Origin: Claveliimonas sp034178805
Lineage (GTDB): Bacteria; Bacillota; Clostridia; Lachnospirales; Lachnospiraceae
NCBI RefSeq assembly: GCF_050314255.1
Contig: NZ_JBNPMZ010000004.1
Span: 62,001-126,000 of the forward strand
Reading direction: 5' to 3'
DNA: 64,000 bases
In this document: positions 9,567 through 17,745 of the stretch, piece by piece
Layout: every line of letters starts with the position of its first letter
How positions within the stretch are numbered: position 1 is the stretch's first letter
Notes under the pieces: generated by a model
Told to the model about the DNA's origin: nothing
Databases searched by the model: none
Seen by the model: the letters and a program-made list of their open reading frames with translations, nothing else
Translations under genes and position numbers: made by a program

Positions 9567-9626
9567 CTATACTCCTCCGCTCCTACTTTTCTCAACCGAC
9601 AACACACAATTTATCCTGATAAAAAA

Positions 9627-9655
9627 ATTATATTACAGATGCAAAAAAATGCCAA
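9627..9655 (-). promoter_or_regulatory. Promoter of the hybrid kinase gene
   Basis: TTGGCA and TATAAT with a 17-base spacer on the minus strand, about 60 bases before the start codon. Confidence 0.6.
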
Positions 9656-9723
9656 TACAAGTTCTGATTTTTCACCGGTAAATTCAAATATCCCCCCGGC
9701 TATAGAAAGCATTTATAACTACA

Positions 9724-9753
9724 ACAGGCACGAAGCTTCCGCTCCGTGCCTGT
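9724..9753. terminator. Hairpin after the ornithine cyclodeaminase-like gene
   Basis: A 9-bp perfect stem (ACAGGCACG with CGTGCCTGT) and a 12-base loop, 28 bases after the stop of the gene at 9782. The T-run on the minus strand is weak, so termination is probable, not certain. Confidence 0.6.
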
Positions 9754-9781
9754 ATCATATTTTTATGAATCCTTTTAGAAA

Positions 9782-10768
9782 TTAGGCCCAGTTGATTCCT
9801 ACACCTGCTGCCACTGCCTTGTCGTAAATCTCTCTTGCAGCAACCAGATCCTGTGTAGCAACACCAACAGTCTCAAATACAATGATTTCATCATCATTCT
9901 CACGACCAACCAACTCGCCCTTGATTACATTTCCAAGATCACCTGTGAAATCATCCTTTGTAATGATTCCTTCCTCTAATGGAATCAGGATATCTCCGGA
10001 CTCAGATAATACCGCTTCCTCAGAATCAAAATAAATCTTAGAAGCGCGCGGAAGGATTGCCGGATCCATCTCCTGCATATGGTGCTGATATGCTCCTACA
10101 CAGCTGATGGTGCATCCTTTCTTAATCTTTGTTCCGTCAAATACCGGTTTGGATGACGGTGTTACAGTAATCAGAAGGTCTGCATCATCAATAGCCTCAT
10201 CTGAAGACTTCACAGCAACGATTCTGGTTCCGTAATCTTTCAGTTCTTCCTGCATACGCTCTGCAAATGCTGCTGTACGGTCATAATTCAGATCAAATAC
10301 ACGTACTTCTTCCAGCTTTCTTGCAGCAATCATAGCTTCAAGCTGTGTTGCAGCCTGTCCGCCTGTACCAATCAGAGCACCGATTCTGCATTCTTTCTTT
10401 GCCAGAACGTCGAATGCTGCTCCGGATGCCGCTCCGGTACGAAGCTGAGTTACGTATGTACCATCCAAAACTGAAATAACCACTCCGGTCTTTCCATCAA
10501 TCAGAAGCACCTGTGCCGGTGAAGACGGAATTCCATTGTCAATGTTGTGTGGAAAGATGTTGACGATTTTAACAGAGGCGGTGTCCATTTCTTCCACATA
10601 TGCCGGCATAAACAGGAAACATCCATCATATTTTGGTGCCTGGATATTGGTTCTTAAAGGTGAATCACATTTTCCGTCTACAACCAGCTGAAAAGCCTTC
10701 TTGTCTGCCTCAATAGCGTCTTTGATAGAAAATACTTTCTTAATGTCCTCTCGAGATAATAATAACAT
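9782..10768 (-). CDS. Ornithine cyclodeaminase / mu-crystallin family enzyme
   Basis: 328-residue NAD(P)-dependent enzyme of the OCD/mu-crystallin family, whose members include ornithine cyclodeaminase, alanine dehydrogenase and ketimine or imine reductases. Seen: an N-terminal LLLSREDIKKVF start, the conserved LRTGAASGAAFDVLA helix and the dinucleotide motif GALIGTGGQAATQ. AGGAGG precedes the ATG. It lies 40 bases after an IlvD/Edd-type dehydratase gene and probably acts on its 2-oxo acid product, for example by reductive amination or ketimine reduction. The substrate cannot be told from sequence, and a true ornithine cyclodeaminase role has no support from the neighbours. Confidence 0.85.
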   Translation of the reverse strand: MLLLSREDIKKVFSIKDAIEADKKAFQLVVDGKCDSPLRTNIQAPKYDGCFLFMPAYVEEMDTASVKIVNIFPHNIDNGIPSSPAQVLLIDGKTGVVISVLDGTYVTQLRTGAASGAAFDVLAKKECRIGALIGTGGQAATQLEAMIAARKLEEVRVFDLNYDRTAAFAERMQEELKDYGTRIVAVKSSDEAIDDADLLITVTPSSKPVFDGTKIKKGCTISCVGAYQHHMQEMDPAILPRASKIYFDSEEAVLSESGDILIPLEEGIITKDDFTGDLGNVIKGELVGRENDDEIIVFETVGVATQDLVAAREIYDKAVAAGVGINWA

Positions 10769-10808
10769 AGTTTTCCTCCTATTCTTCTCACATTATATCC
10801 TTTGCTTA

Positions 10809-12482
10809 TTATTTATGGTAATACTTTGCATCCAGATCCCACGGCTGCATTGCTCCGCCCTCTTCTGCAGGACGGCACATCTTTGCAAAAATATTCAGGC
10901 AACCTTTTTCCTCTTTAAGTGGCGGACATACCCAGTTTGCTCTTCTTCTTTCCAATTCTTCATCAGATACCAGCATGGATACCTCGCCGTTTGGAATATC
11001 AATGACAATCTCATCCCCATTTTCTACAAGGGCAATATTACCGCCATCGTAAGCTTCCGGTGATACGTGTCCAATAATTGCACCGTAGTTGAATCCGGAG
11101 AATCTTGCATCAGAGATCAATCCTACACTCTTATGGAGTCCCAGACCGATAAGTGCATCAATACTAAGCATCAGTTCTTTCATTCCCGGTGCTCCCTTGC
11201 AGCCTTCGTAACGGATTACGATGATATCACCAGGTACGATCTGTCCGGATGAGATTGCCTCAAATGCAGCGCGGTCACCTTCGAATACTTTTGCTTTACC
11301 CTTCATGTATTTTACTTCTTCATAAACAGCCGTCGGTCTCACGATAGCTCCGTTCGGAGACAGATTTCCCCTTAATATCTTAAGACCAGGCTCATTAAAC
11401 AGCGGACGCTCCAGTGAATGAATGACTTTATTTTCCTGTGGAGTTACTTTGGAAAGCATGTCTGCCCATGTATTTCCATACATACTCGGAACATTTGTAA
11501 AAAGTTTGCTCTCCAGCATCTTCATAACATTCATAACGCCGCCTGCATAATGGAAATCTACGACAGTATACGGACCACTCGGTACGACTGCATTGATACA
11601 CGGAATTTCTTTTGCGTACTTTTCAAAATCTTCCAGCGTGAGCTTTATGCCGAGCTCATACGCATAAGAAAGAATATGAAGCACTGCATTGGTAGAACCT
11701 GCCACTGCCATATCGAACATAATGGAATTCATCAGAACTTCCTTCGTAATTAAATCAGATGGTTTTCTTCCTGCCTTCGCCATTTCTACAGCGTATTTTC
11801 CTGCTTCTCTCGCCTTACGAAGCTTTGCATTATCAGAAGCAGGAATAGTGGATGTTCCGGGAAGTACAAGGTTCAGCACTTCTCCCAGCATCTGCATGGT
11901 ATTTGCTGTTCCCATAGATGGACATGCACCAAATGACGGACACACATTGTCTTCCATTTCCATCAACTCTTCTTCGCTGCTTCCTGAGAATCTTGCTGCA
12001 TCCAGATCAGCCTCAACCACTGTCTTTCCGCAATATTGTCCCGGCTGCATAGAACCTCCGGTTATAATCATTGACGGAAGATCCAGACGCATTGCTGCAA
12101 GGTAACAGCCTGCAATAATATTGTCGCAGGATGCGATCATTGCAAGACCATCGAAATTATGTACCCGTGTAACGAATTCTACAGACATTGCCACAATATC
12201 GCGTCCTACCTGCTCAAATTTCAGTTCTTCTGCTCCGTTCGCAATATTTCCGCATGTTGCAGGGATTCCGAATTCTACCGGGATTCCACCTGCTGCCCAG
12301 ATACCTTCCTTAACCGCTTCTGCAATCTGTCTTAAGTGTGCTGATCCCGGGGAACCTGCCATATAAGAGTTTGGTACACCGATATGTGGCTTCTTACGGA
12401 TATCTGAATCCGAATATCCGGCTGCTTTCATCATAACTCTCCTATGTGCAGCTTCTGCTCCATTCCAATACTCTGTTCCCAT
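10809..12482 (-). CDS. IlvD/Edd-family Fe-S dehydratase of unknown substrate
   Basis: 557-residue dehydratase of the dihydroxy-acid/sugar-acid family, which removes water from 2,3-dihydroxy acids or aldonates to give 2-oxo acids. Family blocks are present: GGIPVEF, GACPSMGTANTM (Cys187), GSTNAVLH, EGCKGAPGM and DARFSGFNYG, the last nearer to aldonate dehydratases than to IlvD. Two departures: the Cys-Asp-Lys motif reads CDN (residues 119-121), losing the metal-binding lysine, and the early Cys of the [2Fe-2S] type is Gly-Ser. No ilvB, ilvC or ilvE lies nearby, so branched-chain synthesis is unlikely. Divergent LysR gene; AGGAGG site upstream. A catabolic or amino-acid-forming pathway is inferred. 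Confidence 0.82.
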   Translation of the reverse strand: MGTEYWNGAEAAHRRVMMKAAGYSDSDIRKKPHIGVPNSYMAGSPGSAHLRQIAEAVKEGIWAAGGIPVEFGIPATCGNIANGAEELKFEQVGRDIVAMSVEFVTRVHNFDGLAMIASCDNIIAGCYLAAMRLDLPSMIITGGSMQPGQYCGKTVVEADLDAARFSGSSEEELMEMEDNVCPSFGACPSMGTANTMQMLGEVLNLVLPGTSTIPASDNAKLRKAREAGKYAVEMAKAGRKPSDLITKEVLMNSIMFDMAVAGSTNAVLHILSYAYELGIKLTLEDFEKYAKEIPCINAVVPSGPYTVVDFHYAGGVMNVMKMLESKLFTNVPSMYGNTWADMLSKVTPQENKVIHSLERPLFNEPGLKILRGNLSPNGAIVRPTAVYEEVKYMKGKAKVFEGDRAAFEAISSGQIVPGDIIVIRYEGCKGAPGMKELMLSIDALIGLGLHKSVGLISDARFSGFNYGAIIGHVSPEAYDGGNIALVENGDEIVIDIPNGEVSMLVSDEELERRRANWVCPPLKEEKGCLNIFAKMCRPAEEGGAMQPWDLDAKYYHK

Positions 12483-12529
12483 AGATTTTTCCTCCTTTAT
12501 TCATTTAATCGTTCAACTTTCCATCACTC

Positions 12530-12558
12530 TTGACAAAAAAATATCATTTGTGTATATA
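12530..12558 (+). promoter_or_regulatory. Promoter of the LysR-type gene
   Basis: TTGACA followed after 17 bases by TATATA (or after 19 by TATAAT) on the plus strand. It sits near the start of the divergent dehydratase gene, leaving a leader of about 145 bases before the regulator. Confidence 0.5.
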
Positions 12559-12596
12559 ATAAATTATATAGACAAATTACAAAAGCAAAGTATTTT

Positions 12597-12692
12597 TATT
12601 CGAGTATTAAGTTTTTCTAATGGATGCCTATAATCATTAATTAATACTGCAGAGTTAAGAATTTTTAATGGATGTCATTAGTTTTTTTAATA
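12597..12692. repeat. Imperfect repeats in the LysR/dehydratase divergent region
   Basis: The stretch holds two similar blocks, TTTTTCTAATGGATG and ATTTTTAATGGATG, each followed by an ATCATTA- or TCATTAG-like half-site, plus ATTAATTAAT in between. Spaced, AT-rich repeats in a divergent intergenic region fit LysR binding sites. Operator function is inferred. Confidence 0.35.
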
Positions 12693-12712
12693 CAGGGAGA
12701 AAGGGGATTTTC

Positions 12713-13588
12713 ATGAATAAATATGAAATAATTCTGGACGTTTGTGAAACGCGCAGTATTTCGAAAACTGCTGCAAAACTCAACTACACTCAGTCAGCAA
12801 TCAGTCAGTCTATCAAATCCTTTGAAAAAGAACTTGGCATGCCTCTGTTTAAACGTTCCAAATCAGGAATGGAATTAATGGCAAACACCGAAGAAATTGT
12901 AGAATCTTTGCGGATCATTTGTCAGGAAAAGAATCGCATTGCCCAGATTGCCGCCAATCTGACCAGTCTGGATAGCGGTTATGTAAGGATCGGTACCATT
13001 CAAAGTATCTCCTATCACTGGCTTCCGGATATTCTGAAGCATTTTTCTCTGGAGTATCCCAATATCCGTTTTGAACTTAACGTAGACGGATTTAACCCTT
13101 TAAAAAATTTGATGAAGGCCGGGAAACTGGACTGTGTCTTTACTTCCAGATATTCTCTCCCGGAATATCCATTTATCCCAATCGGCAAGGATGAACTGAT
13201 GCTGGTCACCCCCAAAGGTCACCCTCTTTCTGAAAAGCTTGCTGTCTCTCTGTCAGATGTTAACGGAGAGAACTATGTTCTTTCCTCCGACGGACTGGAT
13301 TATGAAACCGGAAAGATCTTTGAACTCAACAACATAAAACCAAAGATCCGGTATCAGTTAAATGAAGATTTTGCAACGTTAAAGATGGTAGAACAGGGTT
13401 TTGGCATTACGATTCTTCCAAAGCTCCTTCTATATAACGCCCCCTTTGACGTGTGCATCCGTTCCTTTACCGAACATTATTCCAGAGTACTCGGAGTAGC
13501 CTATACAAAAGATACTCCGCCCACCCTTGCCACTCTGAAGTTGATGGACTACGTGCAGAAATGGAGTGCACAAAACATGACTCCATAA
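12713..13588 (+). CDS. LysR-family transcriptional regulator
   Basis: 291-residue regulator: N-terminal winged helix-turn-helix (TRSISKTAAKLNYTQSAISQ and the following FEKELGMPLF wing), then a periplasmic-binding-protein-like effector domain from about residue 90. I use the ATG at 12713 with AGAAAGGGG upstream; an ATG at 12668 would add 15 residues before the usual MNKYEIILDV start. Divergent orientation from the dehydratase and OCD-like genes is the classic LysR arrangement, so it probably controls them in response to a pathway acid. The effector is unknown. Confidence 0.9.
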   Translation: MNKYEIILDVCETRSISKTAAKLNYTQSAISQSIKSFEKELGMPLFKRSKSGMELMANTEEIVESLRIICQEKNRIAQIAANLTSLDSGYVRIGTIQSISYHWLPDILKHFSLEYPNIRFELNVDGFNPLKNLMKAGKLDCVFTSRYSLPEYPFIPIGKDELMLVTPKGHPLSEKLAVSLSDVNGENYVLSSDGLDYETGKIFELNNIKPKIRYQLNEDFATLKMVEQGFGITILPKLLLYNAPFDVCIRSFTEHYSRVLGVAYTKDTPPTLATLKLMDYVQKWSAQNMTP

Positions 13589-13608
13589 ACGAACTGCATT
13601 AGAAAACA

Positions 13609-13643
13609 GGGGAGGCTGCGGCTTACCCTGTCACAGTCTCCCC
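13609..13643. terminator. Bidirectional terminator between the LysR gene and HAD gene
   Basis: A 10-bp stem (GGGGAGGCTG with CAGTCTCCCC, one G-T pair) and a 15-base loop between two converging genes, with AT-rich flanks. Confidence 0.7.
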
Positions 13644-13654
13644 ATTTAAAATAT

Positions 13655-14314
13655 CTAATTCTTATTCTGTTTTTCAATCCATGGAATGACTTCCCTCAGA
13701 GATTCCATCTGAGCTGTAATCCCCTCTTTTACTTCCTCCGGAATTACAACCATATCCGGAATGTGGATGATATATCCTCCGGCAGCTTTGCCCGCCATAA
13801 CTCCCTGCCTGCTGTCTTCCAGCACAAGACATTCTGACGGTTCAAGTCCCAGTTTTCTTGCCGCCGTCTGAAAAATCTCCGGATTCGGCTTACTGTTGAC
13901 CACCTCATCCCCGGTTACCATATCCCGAAAATATTCACGGACTCCGGCCATTACGAGGGTCTTCTCCGCCCGTTCTCTTCCGGCAGAAGTTGCCACAGCC
14001 GCTTTTATGCCATTCGCTTTCAGAAAGGAAAGCAATTCCTTCAACCCGTCTTTCTCAGGAACTCCATACTCTTCCATATAATCATCCATGAATTTTAATC
14101 TCAGACCTCTGGCTTTCTCATATGGAAAGTCCTGTCCGTATGTCTCCATAAATATTTCATGAATAGCAGAAGAGGTTCTTCCCTGAAGATTCAGAATAAA
14201 TTTTTCTGAAATAGGGAAGTCCATTGTCTTACCTATTTCCTTCCACGCCATAGTTGACAGCCGCTCCGTATCGAACATCAGGCCATCCATATCAAATATA
14301 ACGCCCTTTACCAT
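13655..14314 (-). CDS. HAD-family phosphatase / beta-phosphoglucomutase-like
   Basis: 219-residue haloacid dehalogenase-superfamily hydrolase with a helical cap. Seen: nucleophile motif IFDMDGLMFDTE, VATSAGRERAE (motif II), the lysine in NSKPNPEIF and the acidic motif VLEDSRQGVMAG. These match the beta-phosphoglucomutase/phosphatase subgroup. It starts 6 bases after the glyS stop, so it is probably translated from the glyS transcript, but no metabolic link to glycyl-tRNA synthesis is apparent. Substrate unknown; small sugar phosphates are usual. Confidence 0.85.
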   Translation of the reverse strand: MVKGVIFDMDGLMFDTERLSTMAWKEIGKTMDFPISEKFILNLQGRTSSAIHEIFMETYGQDFPYEKARGLRLKFMDDYMEEYGVPEKDGLKELLSFLKANGIKAAVATSAGRERAEKTLVMAGVREYFRDMVTGDEVVNSKPNPEIFQTAARKLGLEPSECLVLEDSRQGVMAGKAAGGYIIHIPDMVVIPEEVKEGITAQMESLREVIPWIEKQNKN

Positions 14315-14320
14315 CTCTGA

Positions 14321-15712
14321 TTACCACATGAATTTCTTCTCAAAGTATGCGTCCAGATCTTCAATTTTTACTCTTTCCTGCTCCATGGTATCTCTGTCAC
14401 GTACGGTAACTGCTCCGTCTTCTTCAGACTCAAAATCGTATGTTACACAGAAAGGTGTACCAATCTCGTCCTGACGGCGGTAACGCTTACCGATGTTACC
14501 ACGCTCATCATACTCACAGTTGTATTTCTTAGAGAGCTGTGCATATACCTTCTCTGCACCCTCATTCAGCTTCTTGGAAAGCGGAAGTACACCGATCTTA
14601 ACCGGTGCCAGTGCCGGATGGAAATGAAGAACAGTTCTTACATCTCCGCCCTCTAACTCTTCCTCATCATATGCACTGCAAAGGAATGCAAGTACCATAC
14701 GGTCAGCACCAAGTGACGGCTCAATAACATAAGGTACATATTTAATCTTCTTCTCATCGTCAAAGTAAGTAAGATCCTGTTTGGATACATTCTGATGCTG
14801 AGTCAAGTCGTAGTCTGTTCTGTCTGCAATTCCCCACAGCTCGCCCCATCCGAATGGGAAGAGGAACTCTACATCTGTGGTTGCTTTACTGTAGAAAGAT
14901 AATTCTTCCTTATCGTGATCACGATAGCGTACTTCATCATCCTTCAGGCCAAGAGCAAACAGCCAGTCGAGACAGAATTTCTTCCAGTATGCAAACCACT
15001 CAAGGTCAGTATCCGGCTCACAGAAGAATTCCAGCTCCATCTGCTCGAACTCTCTGGTACGGAAAGTAAAGTTACCAGGTGTGATCTCGTTACGGAAAGA
15101 TTTTCCGATCTGGCAGATACCAAACGGAATTTTCTTTCTGGATGTACGCTGTACATTCTTAAAGTTAACAAAAATACCCTGTGCAGTCTCAGGTCTTAAA
15201 TATACGGTATTTTTCGCATCCTCTGTTACACCCTGGAATGTCTTGAACATCAGGTTAAACTCACGGATCTCTGTAAAATTGTGTTTACCACAGGTCGGAC
15301 ACGGTACCTCATGCTCTGTGATAAATGCTTCCATCTGCTCATGGCTCCAGCCGTCAATACTTTCACCAATATCGATTCCATTCTGTTTTGCAAAGTCCTC
15401 AATAAGCTTGTCCGCACGGAAACGCTCATGACATTCTTTACAGTCCATCAGAGGATCACTGAATCCGCCAAGGTGTCCGCTTGCCACCCATGTCTGCGGG
15501 TTCATCAGGATCGCACAGTCCACACCTACATTATAAGGAGATTCCTGTACAAACTTCTGCCACCATGCTTTTTTGACATTGTTCTTCAGTTCTACACCAA
15601 GGTTACCATAGTCCCATGTATTTGCAAGACCGCCGTAAATCTCAGACCCCGGATAGACGAATCCTCTTGATTTCGCTAATGCCACAATTTTTTCCATTGT
15701 TTTTTCTACCAT
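14321..15712 (-). CDS. glyS: Glycyl-tRNA synthetase (single-chain, alpha2 type)
   Basis: 463-residue class II synthetase charging tRNA-Gly. It has the single-polypeptide GlyQS form: motif 2 in FRNEITPGNFTFRTREFEQM, the glycine-pocket region and class II motif 3 (EPSLGADRMVLAFL), and the C-terminal anticodon-binding domain. A zinc-type pair of CXXC motifs (CKECHERF, CPTCGKHNF) lies in the insertion. AGAGGA precedes the ATG and a good promoter lies in the 111-base gap. No T-box leader is present: the gap is too short and lacks its conserved elements. Confidence 0.95.
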   Translation of the reverse strand: MVEKTMEKIVALAKSRGFVYPGSEIYGGLANTWDYGNLGVELKNNVKKAWWQKFVQESPYNVGVDCAILMNPQTWVASGHLGGFSDPLMDCKECHERFRADKLIEDFAKQNGIDIGESIDGWSHEQMEAFITEHEVPCPTCGKHNFTEIREFNLMFKTFQGVTEDAKNTVYLRPETAQGIFVNFKNVQRTSRKKIPFGICQIGKSFRNEITPGNFTFRTREFEQMELEFFCEPDTDLEWFAYWKKFCLDWLFALGLKDDEVRYRDHDKEELSFYSKATTDVEFLFPFGWGELWGIADRTDYDLTQHQNVSKQDLTYFDDEKKIKYVPYVIEPSLGADRMVLAFLCSAYDEEELEGGDVRTVLHFHPALAPVKIGVLPLSKKLNEGAEKVYAQLSKKYNCEYDERGNIGKRYRRQDEIGTPFCVTYDFESEEDGAVTVRDRDTMEQERVKIEDLDAYFEKKFMW

Positions 15713-15798
15713 ATTCCTCTACCTTCCCTTCCTTATATCTGTTCAGCTCCTCTGTCATTCCTCTGTCTGTTTCGTCGCGCTGACATAATATGTAGATT

Positions 15799-15827
15799 AT
15801 TATACCGTCTACTGAGAGACTTTTCAA
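15799..15827 (-). promoter_or_regulatory. Promoter of glyS
   Basis: TTGAAA and TATAAT with a 17-base spacer on the minus strand. The -35 overlaps the last codons of recO, so glyS can be transcribed apart from the era-recO operon. Confidence 0.65.
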
Positions 15828-16576
15828 GTCAAAACATCCTGCATTTGCTCTAATATTTCCAGTGACTTGAATTTTTTATCCACGTACACATCCATATATC
15901 TTTCCGATACCATGCCAAGCTCTCTCAGCACTTCATCAGAAACCGTGAAAGTATATAGCTTTTCCACCGGAGTTCCAACAATATACTGGAGCGCATGAAG
16001 GGTAGAAGTATTCAGGACCATGGCATCGTATAGGTCTCTTCTACACCGGTCACAGACCAGACCGCCCCGCTTCGCACTGAACACCGACGCTCTTTCCCTA
16101 CTGCCACAGCACACGCACTGAAATACCTGCGGTCCTTCTCCATTAATGGTGATTGCTTTCAACTCAAATATGTACCGTATAAGGCGGTTTGGGATAGATG
16201 GTTTCAGAAGTGCCCGGAAGGTCTGATAGAGCAGCTTAAGCAGAGCCGTCTCATCATTGGCTTCTCTGGCATAATAGGATGCAATGTCCACAAAATAAAA
16301 TCCATAACAGGCTCCTTCCATATCCGTCCGTAGCTCTGCGAAATAATTGGAAATAGAGGCCGACATCAGCGTATGCGATGTCCGCCCCTCATAAACTGTA
16401 AATTCACCAAAAGAAAATGGCATGACCGCTCCTGCCAGCGGACTGTTCGGTTTGCGTGCTCCTCTGGCAAATGCACTGATCTTCCCTTTTTCTCTGGTCA
16501 GTATCACTACCCTCTTATCATATTCTCCAATGGGGGTGGCAGATAAGACCATCCCCGTAACTGTCACCTGATTCAA
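15824..16576 (-). CDS. recO: DNA repair protein RecO
   Basis: 250-residue recombination mediator that helps RecF/RecR load RecA onto gapped DNA. N-terminal OB-fold (VTGMVLSATPIGEYDKRVVI), a helical middle, and the zinc-ribbon CVCCGSRERASVF...CDRC typical of RecO. The start codon is TTG (16576), whose bases overlap the TGA of the small upstream gene (TTGA), implying translational coupling. Follows era, as in most Firmicutes. Confidence 0.93.
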   Translation of the reverse strand: MNQVTVTGMVLSATPIGEYDKRVVILTREKGKISAFARGARKPNSPLAGAVMPFSFGEFTVYEGRTSHTLMSASISNYFAELRTDMEGACYGFYFVDIASYYAREANDETALLKLLYQTFRALLKPSIPNRLIRYIFELKAITINGEGPQVFQCVCCGSRERASVFSAKRGGLVCDRCRRDLYDAMVLNTSTLHALQYIVGTPVEKLYTFTVSDEVLRELGMVSERYMDVYVDKKFKSLEILEQMQDVLT

Positions 16577-16749
16577 TTCAAGAATCCCTCCGATACCGAA
16601 GTTTTCTTTTCCCGTCCATCGACAGCCAAAACCGTTTCCATGTCACGATATTTTCGCATTATCCCCATACAGACTTTCATTCCTCTGTAATACAGATAAT
16701 CCTCTATCCGGCCCGATGTCATAAAACGTTTCCAGTACTTTTCTTCCAT
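16573..16749 (-). CDS. YqzL-like small protein between era and recO
   Basis: A 58-residue frame (starting MEEKYWKRFMTSGRIEDYLY) between era and recO. Position and the pattern WKxFxxSGxIxDYLxY match the small YqzL family that occupies this slot in bacilli and clostridia; here it carries about 30 more residues. GGTGATTC precedes the ATG, and its TGA overlaps the recO TTG. Function of the family is unknown to me. I rate it a real gene because of conserved position and coupling. Confidence 0.7.
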   Translation of the reverse strand: MEEKYWKRFMTSGRIEDYLYYRGMKVCMGIMRKYRDMETVLAVDGREKKTSVSEGFLN

Positions 16750-16803
16750 AGAATCACCTCATCCTCTGTTGATAGGGTTAGCATCTCCCATGGAAGGTTC
16801 TTT

Positions 16804-17697
16804 TTATTCGTCTTCCCGATATCCAAAATTTTTCATCAGAAATTCACTGTCTCTCCAGTCTTTCTTCACCTTGACCCAAAGCTTGAGATTTACCTTGCAG
16901 TCCAGCATTTTTTCAATCTCATACCGGGCAGTGCTTCCGATCTTTTTCAACATATTTCCCTGTTTTCCAATAATTATCCCCTTGTGGGAGTCCCGCTCAC
17001 AGATAATGGTGGCATCAATATGCATCACCTTATTTCTCATCTTCATGCTGTCAATCGCCACCGCGATTCCGTGAGGAATCTCTTCATTTAAGCTGTGCAG
17101 AGCCTTTTCACGGATCAATTCTGCCACAATCTGACGCTCCGGCTGGTCGGTCACCGTATCCTCATCATAAAACTGCGGTCCATAAGGAAGATATTTCAAT
17201 ATTACTTTCACCAGTTCATCGGTATTCTCACCGCTTCTCGCTGATACCGGGACAATTTCCGCAAAATCATAGAGATCTTTGTATGCCAGAATCGCCGGCA
17301 GCACCTCTTCCTTCTTCACCATATCCACCTTATTAATCACAAGAATAACCGGCGTATTCACCTTTTTAAGCTGATCTGCAATGTGCTTCTCTCCCGCACC
17401 GATAAATGTGGTTGGCTCAACCAGCCAGAGAACCACATCCACTTCATTCAGTGTTCGTTCCGCCACATTTACCATGTATTCGCCAAGCTTGTTCTTCGCC
17501 TTGTGAATACCAGGCGTATCCACGAATACAATTTGTCCTTCTTCCGTGGTCAGAACGGTCTGGATTCGGTTCCTGGTGGTCTGCGGTTTGTTAGACGTAA
17601 TCGCAATTTTCTGGCCGATCAGATAGTTCATTAAAGTTGATTTCCCTACGTTAGGCCTTCCGATCAAAGTTGCAAATCCTGATTTAAAATTCTTCAT
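16804..17697 (-). CDS. era: GTPase Era
   Basis: 297-residue GTPase binding 16S rRNA and needed for 30S maturation. G1 GRPNVGKSTL, G3 DTPGIH, G4 NKVD, then a C-terminal KH domain with IIIGKQGNMLKKIG. AAGGAG lies just before the ATG. A perfect 34-bp palindrome directly abuts that ribosome site, so a hairpin in the message could affect Era translation or mRNA processing. It is followed by the YqzL-like gene and recO. Confidence 0.96.
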   Translation of the reverse strand: MKNFKSGFATLIGRPNVGKSTLMNYLIGQKIAITSNKPQTTRNRIQTVLTTEEGQIVFVDTPGIHKAKNKLGEYMVNVAERTLNEVDVVLWLVEPTTFIGAGEKHIADQLKKVNTPVILVINKVDMVKKEEVLPAILAYKDLYDFAEIVPVSARSGENTDELVKVILKYLPYGPQFYDEDTVTDQPERQIVAELIREKALHSLNEEIPHGIAVAIDSMKMRNKVMHIDATIICERDSHKGIIIGKQGNMLKKIGSTARYEIEKMLDCKVNLKLWVKVKKDWRDSEFLMKNFGYREDE

Positions 17698-17709
17698 AAG
17701 TTCTCCTTT

Positions 17710-17743
17710 GGGGACGTAGCAAAATGCATTTTGCTACGTCCCC
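17710..17743. repeat. Perfect 34-bp palindrome between the M16C peptidase gene and era
   Basis: GGGGACGTAGCAAAATG is followed immediately by its exact reverse complement. It starts two bases after the peptidase stop and ends three bases before the era ribosome site, with no T-run on the minus strand, so it is a poor terminator. Its GGGGAC...GTCCCC ends recall REP-like or small palindromic repeat elements of clostridia. Role inferred only. Confidence 0.85.
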
Positions 17744-17745
17744 CG

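Noticed and set aside
10809..12482. Calling the dehydratase ilvD
   Set aside because: CDN motif, DARFSGFNYG and lack of other branched-chain genes argue against it.
15713..15823. Possible T-box leader before glyS
   Set aside because: Only 111 bases, no specifier hairpin, no T-box sequence; an ordinary promoter explains the gap.
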